Below, piece after piece: positions 1-7,724 of a stretch of 64,000 bases of DNA. The translations under genes and the position numbers were made by a program. The notes below the pieces were generated by a model. That model worked only from the letters and a program-made list of their open reading frames with translations. It was not told the origin of the DNA and did no database searches. The stretch is from Ideonella_A intermedia_A. Its GTDB lineage: Bacteria; Pseudomonadota; Gammaproteobacteria; Burkholderiales; Burkholderiaceae_C. The DNA lies in the NCBI GenBank assembly GCA_943370175.1, contig CALRPU020000003.1, forward strand, positions 1-64,000, read 5' to 3'. Numbering within the stretch: position 1 is the first letter of the stretch; each line of letters starts with the position of its first letter.

Positions 1-366
1 AGGTTGGCGCCCTGGTCGACAAGATCGAACACCTCAAGGCCAGCGTGCGGGCCAAGGTGGAGCATCCGTTCCGTGTGATCAAACGGCAGTTCGGACACGT
101 GAAGGTTCGCTACCGGGGGTTGGCGAAGAACACTGCCCAGCTCCACACCTTGTTCGCGCTGTCGAACCTGTGGATGCCCCGCAGGCAGTTGATGGCGCTG
201 CAGGCACAGGTGTGTCCGATGAACGCGAAAGCGGCCTGAAATCAGGGTTGGAACCCCGATTTGACCCTCCCAACGAAATCGAATCGAACTCGGATCCATC
301 ACCAAGGCTGAACCTGATCAGCAGGCTGAAACAGAGCCAGCCATCGGTTCATTGTTCAGACCTTCC
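1..366 (+). mobile_element. right-hand part of an IS5-family insertion sequence
   Basis: The 3' part of a DDE transposase ends at 239. It is followed by about 110 bases without a gene and then by a terminal-repeat-like sequence, TTGTTCAGACCTTCC (352-366). Its reverse complement starts GGAAGGTCTGAACAA, the general form of several IS5-group ends. The next four bases, TTAG (367-370), fit the YTAR target duplication used by that group. The left end lies outside the window, so the element is only partly seen. It has interrupted the minus-strand gene that now ends at 356. The exact IS name cannot be given without a database comparison. Confidence 0.75.
3..239 (+). CDS. IS5-family transposase, C-terminal part (5' end outside window)
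   Basis: The reading frame is open from base 3 to the TGA at 237-239 and gives about 78 residues. The stretch VEHPFRVIKRQFG, followed by VRYRGLAKN and LFALSNLWM, is the conserved C-terminal block of IS5-family (DDE_Tnp_1) transposases. The glutamate of VEHPFR is the likely third acidic residue of the DDE active site, and the arginines and lysines behind it belong to the usual YREK-like signature. The N-terminal two thirds, with the two catalytic aspartates, lie before the window, so activity cannot be judged. Confidence 0.85.
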   Translation, partial: VGALVDKIEHLKASVRAKVEHPFRVIKRQFGHVKVRYRGLAKNTAQLHTLFALSNLWMPRRQLMALQAQVCPMNAKAA

Positions 367-370
367 TTAG
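352..370. repeat. IS right terminal inverted repeat plus TTAG target-site duplication
   Basis: Positions 352-366 look like the right inverted repeat of the IS, and 367-370 (TTAG) like the duplicated YTAR target. The minus-strand unknown gene reads through this junction. Its last codons (CTA AGG AAG GTC TGA) are target sequence plus IS end, so the stop codon is supplied by the element. Confidence 0.65.
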
Positions 371-913
371 GTAAAGCTCCTTGTCGGGCGTTTCATTCCC
401 GGGATACAAGGTGTCGCGCACACCGTTGAGATCGGTGTTGCCGATTTCTTGAATGGTGGGAAGCTTCTGGTAGCTGAGGTTATCCTGGCCGTTTATTGTC
501 CGATTCAAAATGCTGTCGGCAAACAGCATTGCAACGGCATTTGAGGCTTCGTCAAGTTTTGCCTTGCTGAATGAGCCTATGCCTCGCAGCTCGCCCTGGC
601 GGATGTTGTATTGGCGGATGACCTCTGAAAAAGCGCCAACGTTCTGATTGACTTGCAAAGCGCCATAAAGCCATGTCAGAGCTCTGCGATTCTCATCAGG
701 CATGAGCGCGTTGGGGTTGGCCTGCCAAACCGTGTCGATAGGGGAACTCAAAGTGCTCCCTGCCAGATCTATGCCGGTGACGCATTTGAAAATATAGGAA
801 TACAGGGCGACGCCACCGCCTGCGAGTTGCTTGTTTTCAACTCGGCCCGCAATTTCTCGCAAGCGCGCTATTTCTAGAAGCTGTGTACTGTTGAATTGAA
901 ATGCGGTTGGCAT
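356..913 (-). CDS. hypothetical protein, 3' end replaced by IS insertion
   Basis: This 185-residue protein has no family I recognise. It has no signal peptide and no membrane segment, is probably mostly helical, and carries a short glycine run (AGGGVALY) near residue 33. The ATG at 913 lies two bases after the stop of the upstream lipoprotein gene, so the two are almost certainly one transcription unit. The final residues (LRKV) are encoded by the IS end, so the native protein was longer and this copy is truncated. Base composition is clearly lower in G+C than the rest of the window, which suggests horizontal acquisition. An effector/immunity or other paired role with the lipoprotein is possible, but nothing in the sequence proves it. 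Confidence 0.6.
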   Translation of the reverse strand: MPTAFQFNSTQLLEIARLREIAGRVENKQLAGGGVALYSYIFKCVTGIDLAGSTLSSPIDTVWQANPNALMPDENRRALTWLYGALQVNQNVGAFSEVIRQYNIRQGELRGIGSFSKAKLDEASNAVAMLFADSILNRTINGQDNLSYQKLPTIQEIGNTDLNGVRDTLYPGNETPDKELYLRKV

Positions 914-915
914 GT

Positions 916-1821
916 TTATCCCCCTGCCTTTCTGGCGTTGATGATTACTTGCTGAACTTGGTCGTAGATACTAGGCATCTGTTCAAGATGAGATACGTAG
1001 ATGGCAATAGTGGCGTAAACATATGGCGTTATCCGCATGGAAGAAGTACATCGCCAGCCCCTGTTGCCGTAGCGCTTTTGTTGCTCTGGGTCATTGCGAA
1101 TTTGACAGGCAATGCTACTTACATCGCCTTGCATGTCTTTCAACTCTCGCTTCAAGGGCCAATAGGTGGCCTCCCAACCGCGTTGTCCATGGGCTTCCGC
1201 TGCAAAATCAAGCAACATTTCTGTCATTCCAAGATCCTGTCGCGCACTGACAGTCACCGACCCAGGGTAGTCTTTATTTCTCGCTCTGACTTCGTATGCT
1301 GCTTTAACCTTTTGCATCCCATCTGCGTTGGACTGATAGCCTCGACTGGCCGCAAACTTAGGATCCATTGAGCAAACAAACTTCACATCCACCATGGCAC
1401 CCATGCCATCCTTGACCGGCGCCGGGTTCCCCTTGGGGTAGAAATGCGGCAGGGTGCCTTGCAGCCCGTTATAGCGATTGGGGTTGTGCGCCGGGTAACT
1501 TCCGCTTGATGCAATTTCAGCCGGGAATACAAATCGCACTCCACCTAACCAAAAGTCCACCGTAGTGATACGCTTGTTGATGGTCTTGCCATCAGCGGAG
1601 ACTTCTTCTTTGGTGCCGTAGTTTGGGAACGGCAGTCCGGACTTAACAATCGCTTGGGCACTGGCAACCGAACAACTGTCGGCATACCCAAAGCCATCGG
1701 CCCCAATGGTCTTGGGATCGGCCCAATGGCTTACCAGCAAGTCGTTGCGATTGATCGGCTCATCGCATCCAGACAGAACCAAGCAGGCTGTCAAACTTAT
1801 GAAAAGCAATAGGCTACGCAT
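916..1821 (-). CDS. hypothetical lipoprotein
   Basis: This 301-residue protein opens with a short lipoprotein signal: a basic start (MRSLLL), a hydrophobic stretch, and the lipobox LSGC with the cysteine at residue 19. It should therefore be lipidated and periplasm-facing. The body is soluble and rich in aromatic residues, with three or four further cysteines (for example SCSV and VCSM) that could form disulfides. No known family is recognised. It precedes the truncated ORF at 356-913 by two bases. An AT-rich stretch just upstream of the start (reverse strand TATAAATAT near 1835-1845) could hold its promoter. The low G+C matches its neighbour and not the rest of the window. Confidence 0.7.
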   Translation of the reverse strand: MRSLLLFISLTACLVLSGCDEPINRNDLLVSHWADPKTIGADGFGYADSCSVASAQAIVKSGLPFPNYGTKEEVSADGKTINKRITTVDFWLGGVRFVFPAEIASSGSYPAHNPNRYNGLQGTLPHFYPKGNPAPVKDGMGAMVDVKFVCSMDPKFAASRGYQSNADGMQKVKAAYEVRARNKDYPGSVTVSARQDLGMTEMLLDFAAEAHGQRGWEATYWPLKRELKDMQGDVSSIACQIRNDPEQQKRYGNRGWRCTSSMRITPYVYATIAIYVSHLEQMPSIYDQVQQVIINARKAGG

Positions 1822-2016
1822 GACTCAGATCCCTCATATTTATATTCGCTGCGATAGGCTTTCTTGAGAAGGCTAAGGACCCGGATGATCAGCGGCCGAT
1901 CTCGGTGTAGATCCCGGGCTAGTCATACTTTCCTGAGGAGTTGAAGAACACGAACTATTTCTACATATAGCTCGGGCCAATCAATTCATGCCGGTGCCTA
2001 CCCAGATGCCATGTTT
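1822..2016. other. AT-richer intergenic stretch, no gene seen
   Basis: About 195 bases lie between the lipoprotein start and the end of the next minus-strand ORF. The decamer TTTCTACATA occurs at 1958-1967 and again at 2014-2023, where it overlaps the stop of the frameshifted lipoprotein. This may be the trace of a small duplication. No convincing ORF was seen. Confidence 0.4.
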
Positions 2017-2309
2017 CTACATAAAGCCTGTGCCTTCGCTGTTTCGTGGGTCGTTGGTCTCGCAGGTCGAGACCGGCGGCAATCCGTCGGTGCCCATGAA
2101 CTCGGTGGCAACGTAGTACGTCACGTGATTAATGCGGCCACCCCGCGGGCCGATAACGCCTTTCATTGTTACGGCGTCCAAGCCAGGAAATGATCCAGGC
2201 AATACTGGCGCTTCTCTTCTATCAACTTCGCCTTTTGTTGCTCCGATGGGCCGCAACTTGTTGCACTGAGCAACGCGGCCAAGAGCAATACTGATGGCTT
2301 GACGTTCAA
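2017..2309 (-). pseudogene. small lipoprotein gene, apparently frameshifted
   Basis: A TTG codon at 2309 overlaps the stop of the glycosyltransferase gene (TTGA) and opens a 46-codon frame ending at TAA 2169. Its translation starts MNVKPSVLLLAALLSATSCG, a textbook lipoprotein signal with lipobox-like ATSC. A second frame, open to TAG 2017, continues with protein-like sequence (AVTMKGVIGPRGG, then HVTYYVATEF) but has no good start of its own. Reading the first frame to about residue 33 and then the second gives one plausible lipoprotein of about 95 residues, so a one-base insertion or two-base loss near 2210-2240 is inferred. The alternative is two separate small ORFs, or a sequencing error. 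It sits last in the type I secretion operon. Confidence 0.45.
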
Positions 2310-3568
2310 TCGTGAACCCCTTCGACTTGCTGGTTGATGTTCGATTGCTCTTTGGCTAACGGCACTGTGCGGTGCCCAATCAACCTGTCGTAGCCTGCTA
2401 TGCCTTCAGCGTGATTGAGCCTGTGAACTTCACCTCTGGATCTTGTGGCCCGAAGCATCGCGCCGACTTGATCGCCGAGCGTTTGCTGCACCGCTTGCGC
2501 GATGCTCTCCGGATCGAAGAACTCCACCAGTTTCCCGTTGACACCATCTCGAATGACCTCCCGCACCGGCGCCGTGTCCGAGCCCACGATCGGCGCACCG
2601 CATGCCATCGCCTCCAGCAGCGACCAGCTCAGCACAAACGGGTAGGTCAGGTACACGTGCACCGCCGACACCTGCATCACCTTGATGTAGTGGGCCCGCG
2701 GCACGCGCCCGAGAAAGTGGGTTCGCTGCGGGTCGATCTTCACCTCGTGCAACATGTGCTCGCGCCAGTTCGCAGCATTGGCGGGCTTACGCCCGTAGCT
2801 GACCTCATCGCCTCCGATGATCAATGCGTGGCAACGCGGATTCGCCCGCTGGATGCGCTCCAGCGCGCGCATGAAGACGTGGAAACCGCGGTACGGCTCC
2901 AAGTTGCGCGCCACATAGGTGACGACCGAGTCGCCGGCCATCAACCGCGTGCCGTTGGGCGTGACGATCTCGGCATTCGGGTCCGGCCCCAACTCGTGCG
3001 TCGCGATGCCTTCGTGCTGGACGGTGATCTTGGGTCGGAAGATTTCTGGATGGCGGCTCCACTGCCAACGCGTGGGTGTGACCGCCGCGTCGCAGTTCGT
3101 GAGGTTTAGCGTGTGCAGTGCGTTCCAGGTGCGTATGCGTGCGCGGTCGTCGAAGCTCAGCGGGAATTCGGGGTCGAAGCCCAGGTCGGCACCCTCAGCG
3201 CTGTAGAACCATTCGCAGAAGTGGACGAGGCGGGCATCGGGAAAGACGTCCTTTGCATACAGCGTCTCGCCCCAGCCCGGATGAGCCAGGATCACGTCCG
3301 GCGTGAACGCGCTCCTGCGCAGCTCGAGCATCGCCCGTGCCGCCGCCTGGCCGTGCAAGGTCGCTACCTCCATCTGCCGCAAGTAAGGATGCTGATCGTT
3401 GCGCCCTTTGCGAGCGGGCTTGTAGCGGATGAGTTTGTCGAAACCGGGCAGCCCCGGCGCGGTAACGCGCCCCAGCCCACGCACGTCCCATCCTGGGCGC
3501 TGGACCCACGCCTTCACCAGATGCCCGAACTGGCCGGGGAAGTTTTGATGAACAACGAGCAGCCGCAT
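2306..3568 (-). CDS. glycosyltransferase family 4 (group 1)
   Basis: This 420-residue GT-B fold glycosyltransferase has an N-terminal acceptor domain beginning MRLLVVHQNFPGQFG. Its C-terminal nucleotide-sugar domain contains VARNLEPYRGFHVFMRAL, the SWSLLEAMACGAPIVGSD block with the E-x7-E-type glutamates, and VREVIRDGVNG. It probably transfers a sugar from an NDP-sugar donor in the cytoplasm; the acceptor is unknown. Its ATG shares one base with the stop of the HlyD gene (TGATG), so it is translationally coupled to the type I exporter. That context suggests glycosylation of the exported protein or of an associated surface polysaccharide, but this is inference. Confidence 0.85.
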   Translation of the reverse strand: MRLLVVHQNFPGQFGHLVKAWVQRPGWDVRGLGRVTAPGLPGFDKLIRYKPARKGRNDQHPYLRQMEVATLHGQAAARAMLELRRSAFTPDVILAHPGWGETLYAKDVFPDARLVHFCEWFYSAEGADLGFDPEFPLSFDDRARIRTWNALHTLNLTNCDAAVTPTRWQWSRHPEIFRPKITVQHEGIATHELGPDPNAEIVTPNGTRLMAGDSVVTYVARNLEPYRGFHVFMRALERIQRANPRCHALIIGGDEVSYGRKPANAANWREHMLHEVKIDPQRTHFLGRVPRAHYIKVMQVSAVHVYLTYPFVLSWSLLEAMACGAPIVGSDTAPVREVIRDGVNGKLVEFFDPESIAQAVQQTLGDQVGAMLRATRSRGEVHRLNHAEGIAGYDRLIGHRTVPLAKEQSNINQQVEGVHD

Positions 3569-4989
3569 CAGCGTTCCCCCATGCTTTCATTGACGCTGCG
3601 CTGAACTGGGCTCAGCAGGTAATCGATCACCCGACGAGACCCCGTCCTGATTTCAGCCGTCACGTTCATTCCCGGACTCAGTTTGATCGTCTTGCCGTCG
3701 ATATCGATCGTCGACGCGTTCAACGTGAGCGTCGCCGGGAAGATCGCGCCGCGCTTGTCGTCATTGACCGCATCGGCCGTCACGCGCTTGACGGTGGCGG
3801 GAACCGTTCCATAGCGCGTGAACGGAAAGGTTTCCAGCTTGATGCTGGAGATCTGCCCCTCATGCACGAAGCCGATGTCCTTGTTGTCGACGGTGACCTC
3901 CGCGCTCATCTGCGCATCCGTCGGCACGATGATCATCAGCACCTGTGCCGGCGTTACCACCCCGCCTTCGGTGTGAACAACCACCTGTTGCACGACGCCA
4001 TCCACCGGTGCCGTCAATTGCGCCAAACGTGAGCGCTGTTCGGTCTTGCTGCGCTCCTGGGTCAGTTGCTCCCGCTTCAACGTCGCCTGGGTATGCCGCT
4101 CGCTCAAGGCTCGTCGCGTTTCCGCCAAATAAGCCGTGCGCGCCTGGGCCGCTTCGTGAACAGCTGCCTGGGCCTCTTTCAATCGCGCGCGCTGGGTTGC
4201 CAGGTCACTCTCCATTTCGATGCGCTCGCGCTGCCGGTCCTGTCCCAGGTGGCCCGACATGAAACCCTGCCGGGTCAGGCTGTCGAAATCCGCTTCCCGT
4301 TGCCTGACGATTGGCAGCGTCGCTTCGAGTTTCTTGATCAGTTGCCGAACCGTGGCAATCTCCGCCTCACGTCGTGCTGATTCCGCACCGAGCTTGGCCA
4401 ATTTCGCCCCGATGTCGGCCCACTCGGCTTGCAGTTGATCTTGGTCGTTCGATGCGCCCTCGTGTACCGAGGCGGGCAACACTGGCGCGCGACCCTTCTC
4501 GATCGCCAGCGCCAAGGCCGCTGTACGCCGCTCTTCGGACATGGCCGCATTAAGTTGCTCCTGAACGCTTGCGCCGTCGGCTGCCGCGTTGGTGCCATCC
4601 AGCTCCACCAGGAGTTGCCCGGCCTTCACCACATCGCCATTCTTCACCAGCACGCGCCGCACCACGCCGGCTTCGAGGGGTTGCAGGGTCTTGGTGTTGT
4701 CGCTCACGACGATGCGGCCTGGTGCCACGGCCACGATGTCGATCTGGCCGAACACGGCCCACGCCACGGCGATCACGAACATCGCGCACAGGGCCAGTGC
4801 CACACGCCGCGGTGCGGGGTGTACCGGCGTTTCCTGCAGGCTCAGTGCCGCCGGCAGGAAGGCTGTCTCGTCGGCCAGGCGTCGCGGGCCCGCGAGTTCG
4901 TTTCGTGCAGCCCATGCGGCACTGAAAATCGCGCGGTAACGGGCCAACAAGTCGGCCAGAGGCGGGCGTTGTGTTTCAGCCTTGCCCAT
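3568..4989 (-). CDS. HlyD-family type I secretion membrane-fusion protein
   Basis: This 473-residue adaptor links an inner-membrane ABC exporter to an outer-membrane TolC channel. A cytoplasmic N-terminus of about 60 residues is followed by one membrane segment (about 62-81, VALALCAMFVIAVAWAVFG). Next comes a biotinyl-lipoyl half motif (LEAGVVRRVLVKNGDVVKAG), a long coiled-coil hairpin rich in Glu, Arg and Ala, the second lipoyl half (LTAPVDGVVQQVVVHTEGGV) and a beta-barrel C-terminus (IKLETFPFTRYG). The start at 4989 is chosen because it shares one base with the exporter stop (TGATG). An upstream ATG at 5019 would lie inside that gene. Confidence 0.92.
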   Translation of the reverse strand: MGKAETQRPPLADLLARYRAIFSAAWAARNELAGPRRLADETAFLPAALSLQETPVHPAPRRVALALCAMFVIAVAWAVFGQIDIVAVAPGRIVVSDNTKTLQPLEAGVVRRVLVKNGDVVKAGQLLVELDGTNAAADGASVQEQLNAAMSEERRTAALALAIEKGRAPVLPASVHEGASNDQDQLQAEWADIGAKLAKLGAESARREAEIATVRQLIKKLEATLPIVRQREADFDSLTRQGFMSGHLGQDRQRERIEMESDLATQRARLKEAQAAVHEAAQARTAYLAETRRALSERHTQATLKREQLTQERSKTEQRSRLAQLTAPVDGVVQQVVVHTEGGVVTPAQVLMIIVPTDAQMSAEVTVDNKDIGFVHEGQISSIKLETFPFTRYGTVPATVKRVTADAVNDDKRGAIFPATLTLNASTIDIDGKTIKLSPGMNVTAEIRTGSRRVIDYLLSPVQRSVNESMGER

Positions 4990-7145
4990 CACGACACCAC
5001 CCCGCTTTGCATGCTCCACAGGTGCGCGTACAGGCCGCTCGGCACCTCCAGCAATTGGTGGTGCGACCCGACCTCCACGATTCGGCCCTTGTCCATCACG
5101 ATGATGCGGTGCGCCTGGCGCACCGAGCTGAGTCGATGGGCGATGATGATGACGGTGCGCCCCTTGCAGATCGCCTGCATGTTGCGCTGCAGGATGGCCT
5201 CGCTCTCGTAGTCGAGCGCGCTGGTGGCCTCGTCGAGGATCAGCACGCGGGGGTCGGTGAACAGCGCCCGGGCAATCGCAATGCGTTGTCGCTGGCCGCC
5301 GGAGAGGCTTGCGCCCTGTTCACCCACCACGGTGTCGTAGCCCTCGGCCAGCTCACTGATGAAGTCGTGCGCGCCGGCCAGCTGCGCCGCATGCATCACG
5401 GCCTCGATCGGCGCAGCGGGGTCCACGATGGCAATGTTCTCGCGCACGCTGCGGTTGAACAGCAGGTTTTCCTGCAGCACCACGCCGATCTGGCGGCGCA
5501 GCAGCGCCGCGTCGATCAAGCTGATATCGAGGCCGTCCACCAGCACCCGTCCTTGTTCGGGCGAGTACAGCCGCTGCATCAGCTTGGTCAGCGTGCTCTT
5601 GCCGGAGCCCGAACGGCCAACGATGCCGATGACCTCGCCAGCCTTCACGTCGAGGCTGAGTTGCTGAAGCACCGGCTGGGCCTCGGGCCGGTAACGGAAG
5701 TTCACCGCATCGAACTGGATGCGGCCTTTCAAAGGTGGGAGTTGTGCCGCATTCGATGGCGGCAATTCGGTGCGGGTGTTCAGGATGTCGCCGAGCCGCG
5801 CCATCGAGATGCCGGTCTGCTGGAAGTCGGTCCACAGCTGGGCCATGCGCATGATGGGCTGGGCCGCCCGCCCGGCGAACATGTTGAACGCGACGAACAT
5901 GCCGACCGTCAGCGCGCCATCCATCACAAGGTGTGCGCCGTACCACAGCGTGGCCGCGTTGACGAGCTTGCCGATCAGATTGACGCCTTCGTTCGCGCCG
6001 CTGGACAGCACGCCGGTGCGGAAGCTGGCGGACACGTAGGCCGCCAGCTGCTGGTCCCAGCGTTTGGCCATTTGCGGCTCCAGCGCGGCCGCCTTGACGG
6101 TTTGGATGCCGGTGATCGTCTCCACCAGCAGCGCCTGGTTTTCGGCGCCGCGTGCGAACTTTTCGTTCAAGCGCCCGCGCAGCACGGGAACGACCAGCAG
6201 GCTGAGGCCCACGTAAAGCGGCAGGCTGCTCAGCACGATCAAAGTCAAGGGCACGCTGTACAAGAGCATCACCCCGACAAAGACCACCGAGAACAGCAGG
6301 TCCAGCACGAGCGTCAAGGCATGGCCGGTCAGGAAGCTGCGGATGTGTTCCAGCTCACGCACCCGGGCGACCGAGTCGCCGACGCGCCGAGCCTGAAAGT
6401 AGTTCAAGGGCAGATTCAACAGGTGCCGGAACAGGCGTGAACCCAGTTCCACATCAATGCGGCTGGTGGTGTGGCTGAACATGTAACTGCGCAACACCGT
6501 CAGCGTGCTTTCAAACACGACCACGACCACCAGACCAATGACAAGAACGTCCAGGGTGCTGACGCCGCGGTGAACCAGCACTTTGTCCATGACCACCTGA
6601 AAGAACAGGGGCGACACCAGCGCAAAGAGCTGAAGGAACAAGGAGACGACGAAGACCTCGCCCAGCAGGCGGCGGTACTTGATGATCGCGGGGATGAACC
6701 AGCTGAAGTCGAAGCGCGCGAGATCCCCCGCCACAGAGGCCCGGCTGGTCACCAGGATCAACTCACCAGTCCAGGCACGCGCAAACACCTCGACCGGCTC
6801 GATCTTCGGACGGCTCTGCTCGCTGCCGGTGAACTCTTGCAGCAGCACTCGCTGACCATCGCACTGGGCCAGCACGGCCACGCTGCCATCGCTCAGCAGG
6901 GCCAAGGCTGGCAACGGCGTCTGCGGAAGGCGGTCAACCGACGCCTTCACTCGCTTGGCTTTCAAGCCAAGCCCTTTGGCAGCAAGCAGCAGATCGTCGG
7001 GCGCCACGGCTTCACTGGCCGGCTTGCCCAACTGGTGGCGCAATTGCTCGGCATCGGCCTGCACGTGGTGCAGGCGGGCGAGCAGGCACAGCGCCAGCAA
7101 GCCTGAACGCTCGGCCGGGCTGGGCAGCGGCTCAGCGGCCGCCAT
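4989..7145 (-). CDS. type I secretion ABC exporter (HlyB-like permease/ATPase)
   Basis: The 718-residue protein has the HlyB layout. An N-terminal C39-like domain (about 1-120, LLALCLLARLHHVQA) lacks the catalytic Cys of true peptidases, as in RTX exporters. A six-helix transmembrane domain (about 145-430) and an ATPase domain follow. Walker A is GRSGSGKST near residue 507, the signature is LSGGQRQR, Walker B is VLILDEATSALD and the switch is IIAHRLS. It should power one-step export of an unprocessed substrate through the HlyD partner and a TolC protein encoded elsewhere. The ATG at 7145 gives the family's usual N-terminus. Alternative starts up to 7265 would add about 40 atypical residues. 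Confidence 0.93.
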   Translation of the reverse strand: MAAAEPLPSPAERSGLLALCLLARLHHVQADAEQLRHQLGKPASEAVAPDDLLLAAKGLGLKAKRVKASVDRLPQTPLPALALLSDGSVAVLAQCDGQRVLLQEFTGSEQSRPKIEPVEVFARAWTGELILVTSRASVAGDLARFDFSWFIPAIIKYRRLLGEVFVVSLFLQLFALVSPLFFQVVMDKVLVHRGVSTLDVLVIGLVVVVVFESTLTVLRSYMFSHTTSRIDVELGSRLFRHLLNLPLNYFQARRVGDSVARVRELEHIRSFLTGHALTLVLDLLFSVVFVGVMLLYSVPLTLIVLSSLPLYVGLSLLVVPVLRGRLNEKFARGAENQALLVETITGIQTVKAAALEPQMAKRWDQQLAAYVSASFRTGVLSSGANEGVNLIGKLVNAATLWYGAHLVMDGALTVGMFVAFNMFAGRAAQPIMRMAQLWTDFQQTGISMARLGDILNTRTELPPSNAAQLPPLKGRIQFDAVNFRYRPEAQPVLQQLSLDVKAGEVIGIVGRSGSGKSTLTKLMQRLYSPEQGRVLVDGLDISLIDAALLRRQIGVVLQENLLFNRSVRENIAIVDPAAPIEAVMHAAQLAGAHDFISELAEGYDTVVGEQGASLSGGQRQRIAIARALFTDPRVLILDEATSALDYESEAILQRNMQAICKGRTVIIIAHRLSSVRQAHRIIVMDKGRIVEVGSHHQLLEVPSGLYAHLWSMQSGVVS

Positions 7146-7724
7146 GTCTGGATCGCGAACCAAAGGGACAGGACGACTCGTGAGCACGGTGGACAAAACA
7201 GCGACGCCAGGGTTGGAATGACAGGGTTGGGATGACAGGGTGACGCGCCGACAAGAGCGCCCCATTCCGAATGAAGGAAGCTGCGGCTCAGTTTGCTCAT
7301 CTGCGCTTCTTCGGCCATCCCCATCAGGGGGAGACGACGATTAAAACTTCGCAATCCGGCGAAAGCTCACCGACACGGCAACCAACGACACCCCCAAAAG
7401 AGGGTCAAGAGCCAGCGATGCATTGGGGAAAGTTGCCGTGCATGCGGTGCACGTCTTCTTGTACGGCGTTGCCGCGCCGAACCCCAAAGTGTTCGTGCAC
7501 CGCCAGGGCGTTCTGAAGGCATTGCTCGCCAGCGTCCAACGCGGCACACCGAGCCTCACGTCAACGGTGCTCGTCGTCCCATGAGGAATGCAACCGCTTT
7601 TCGGCACCATCCCGATGAACATCGCACTGGCAAGCGCCATGGCAACCGCACCGGCAACCACACCGCCCAACGCACGGCAGCCGCACGGCAGGCGCCGTGG
7701 CACGTCAAGCCGAGCGCCGGGCGG
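7146..7724. other. long intergenic region, no convincing gene
   Basis: About 580 bases separate the secretion operon from the GlxA-type regulator. A minus-strand frame (7341-7703, 120 codons) is open but has poor coding character overall. Its C-terminus (ASLALDPLLGVSLVAV, then FRRIAKF and stop) faintly resembles a PEP-CTERM sorting tail, but the PEP triplet is PNA. I treat the frame as a decayed gene or a chance ORF. The promoter of the secretion operon should lie near the left edge of this stretch, but no clear -35/-10 pair was found. Confidence 0.45.

Noticed and set aside
4971..6440. 489-codon plus-strand open frame opposite the ABC exporter
   Set aside because: It is antisense to a well-conserved exporter gene, rich in His and Gln with no motifs.
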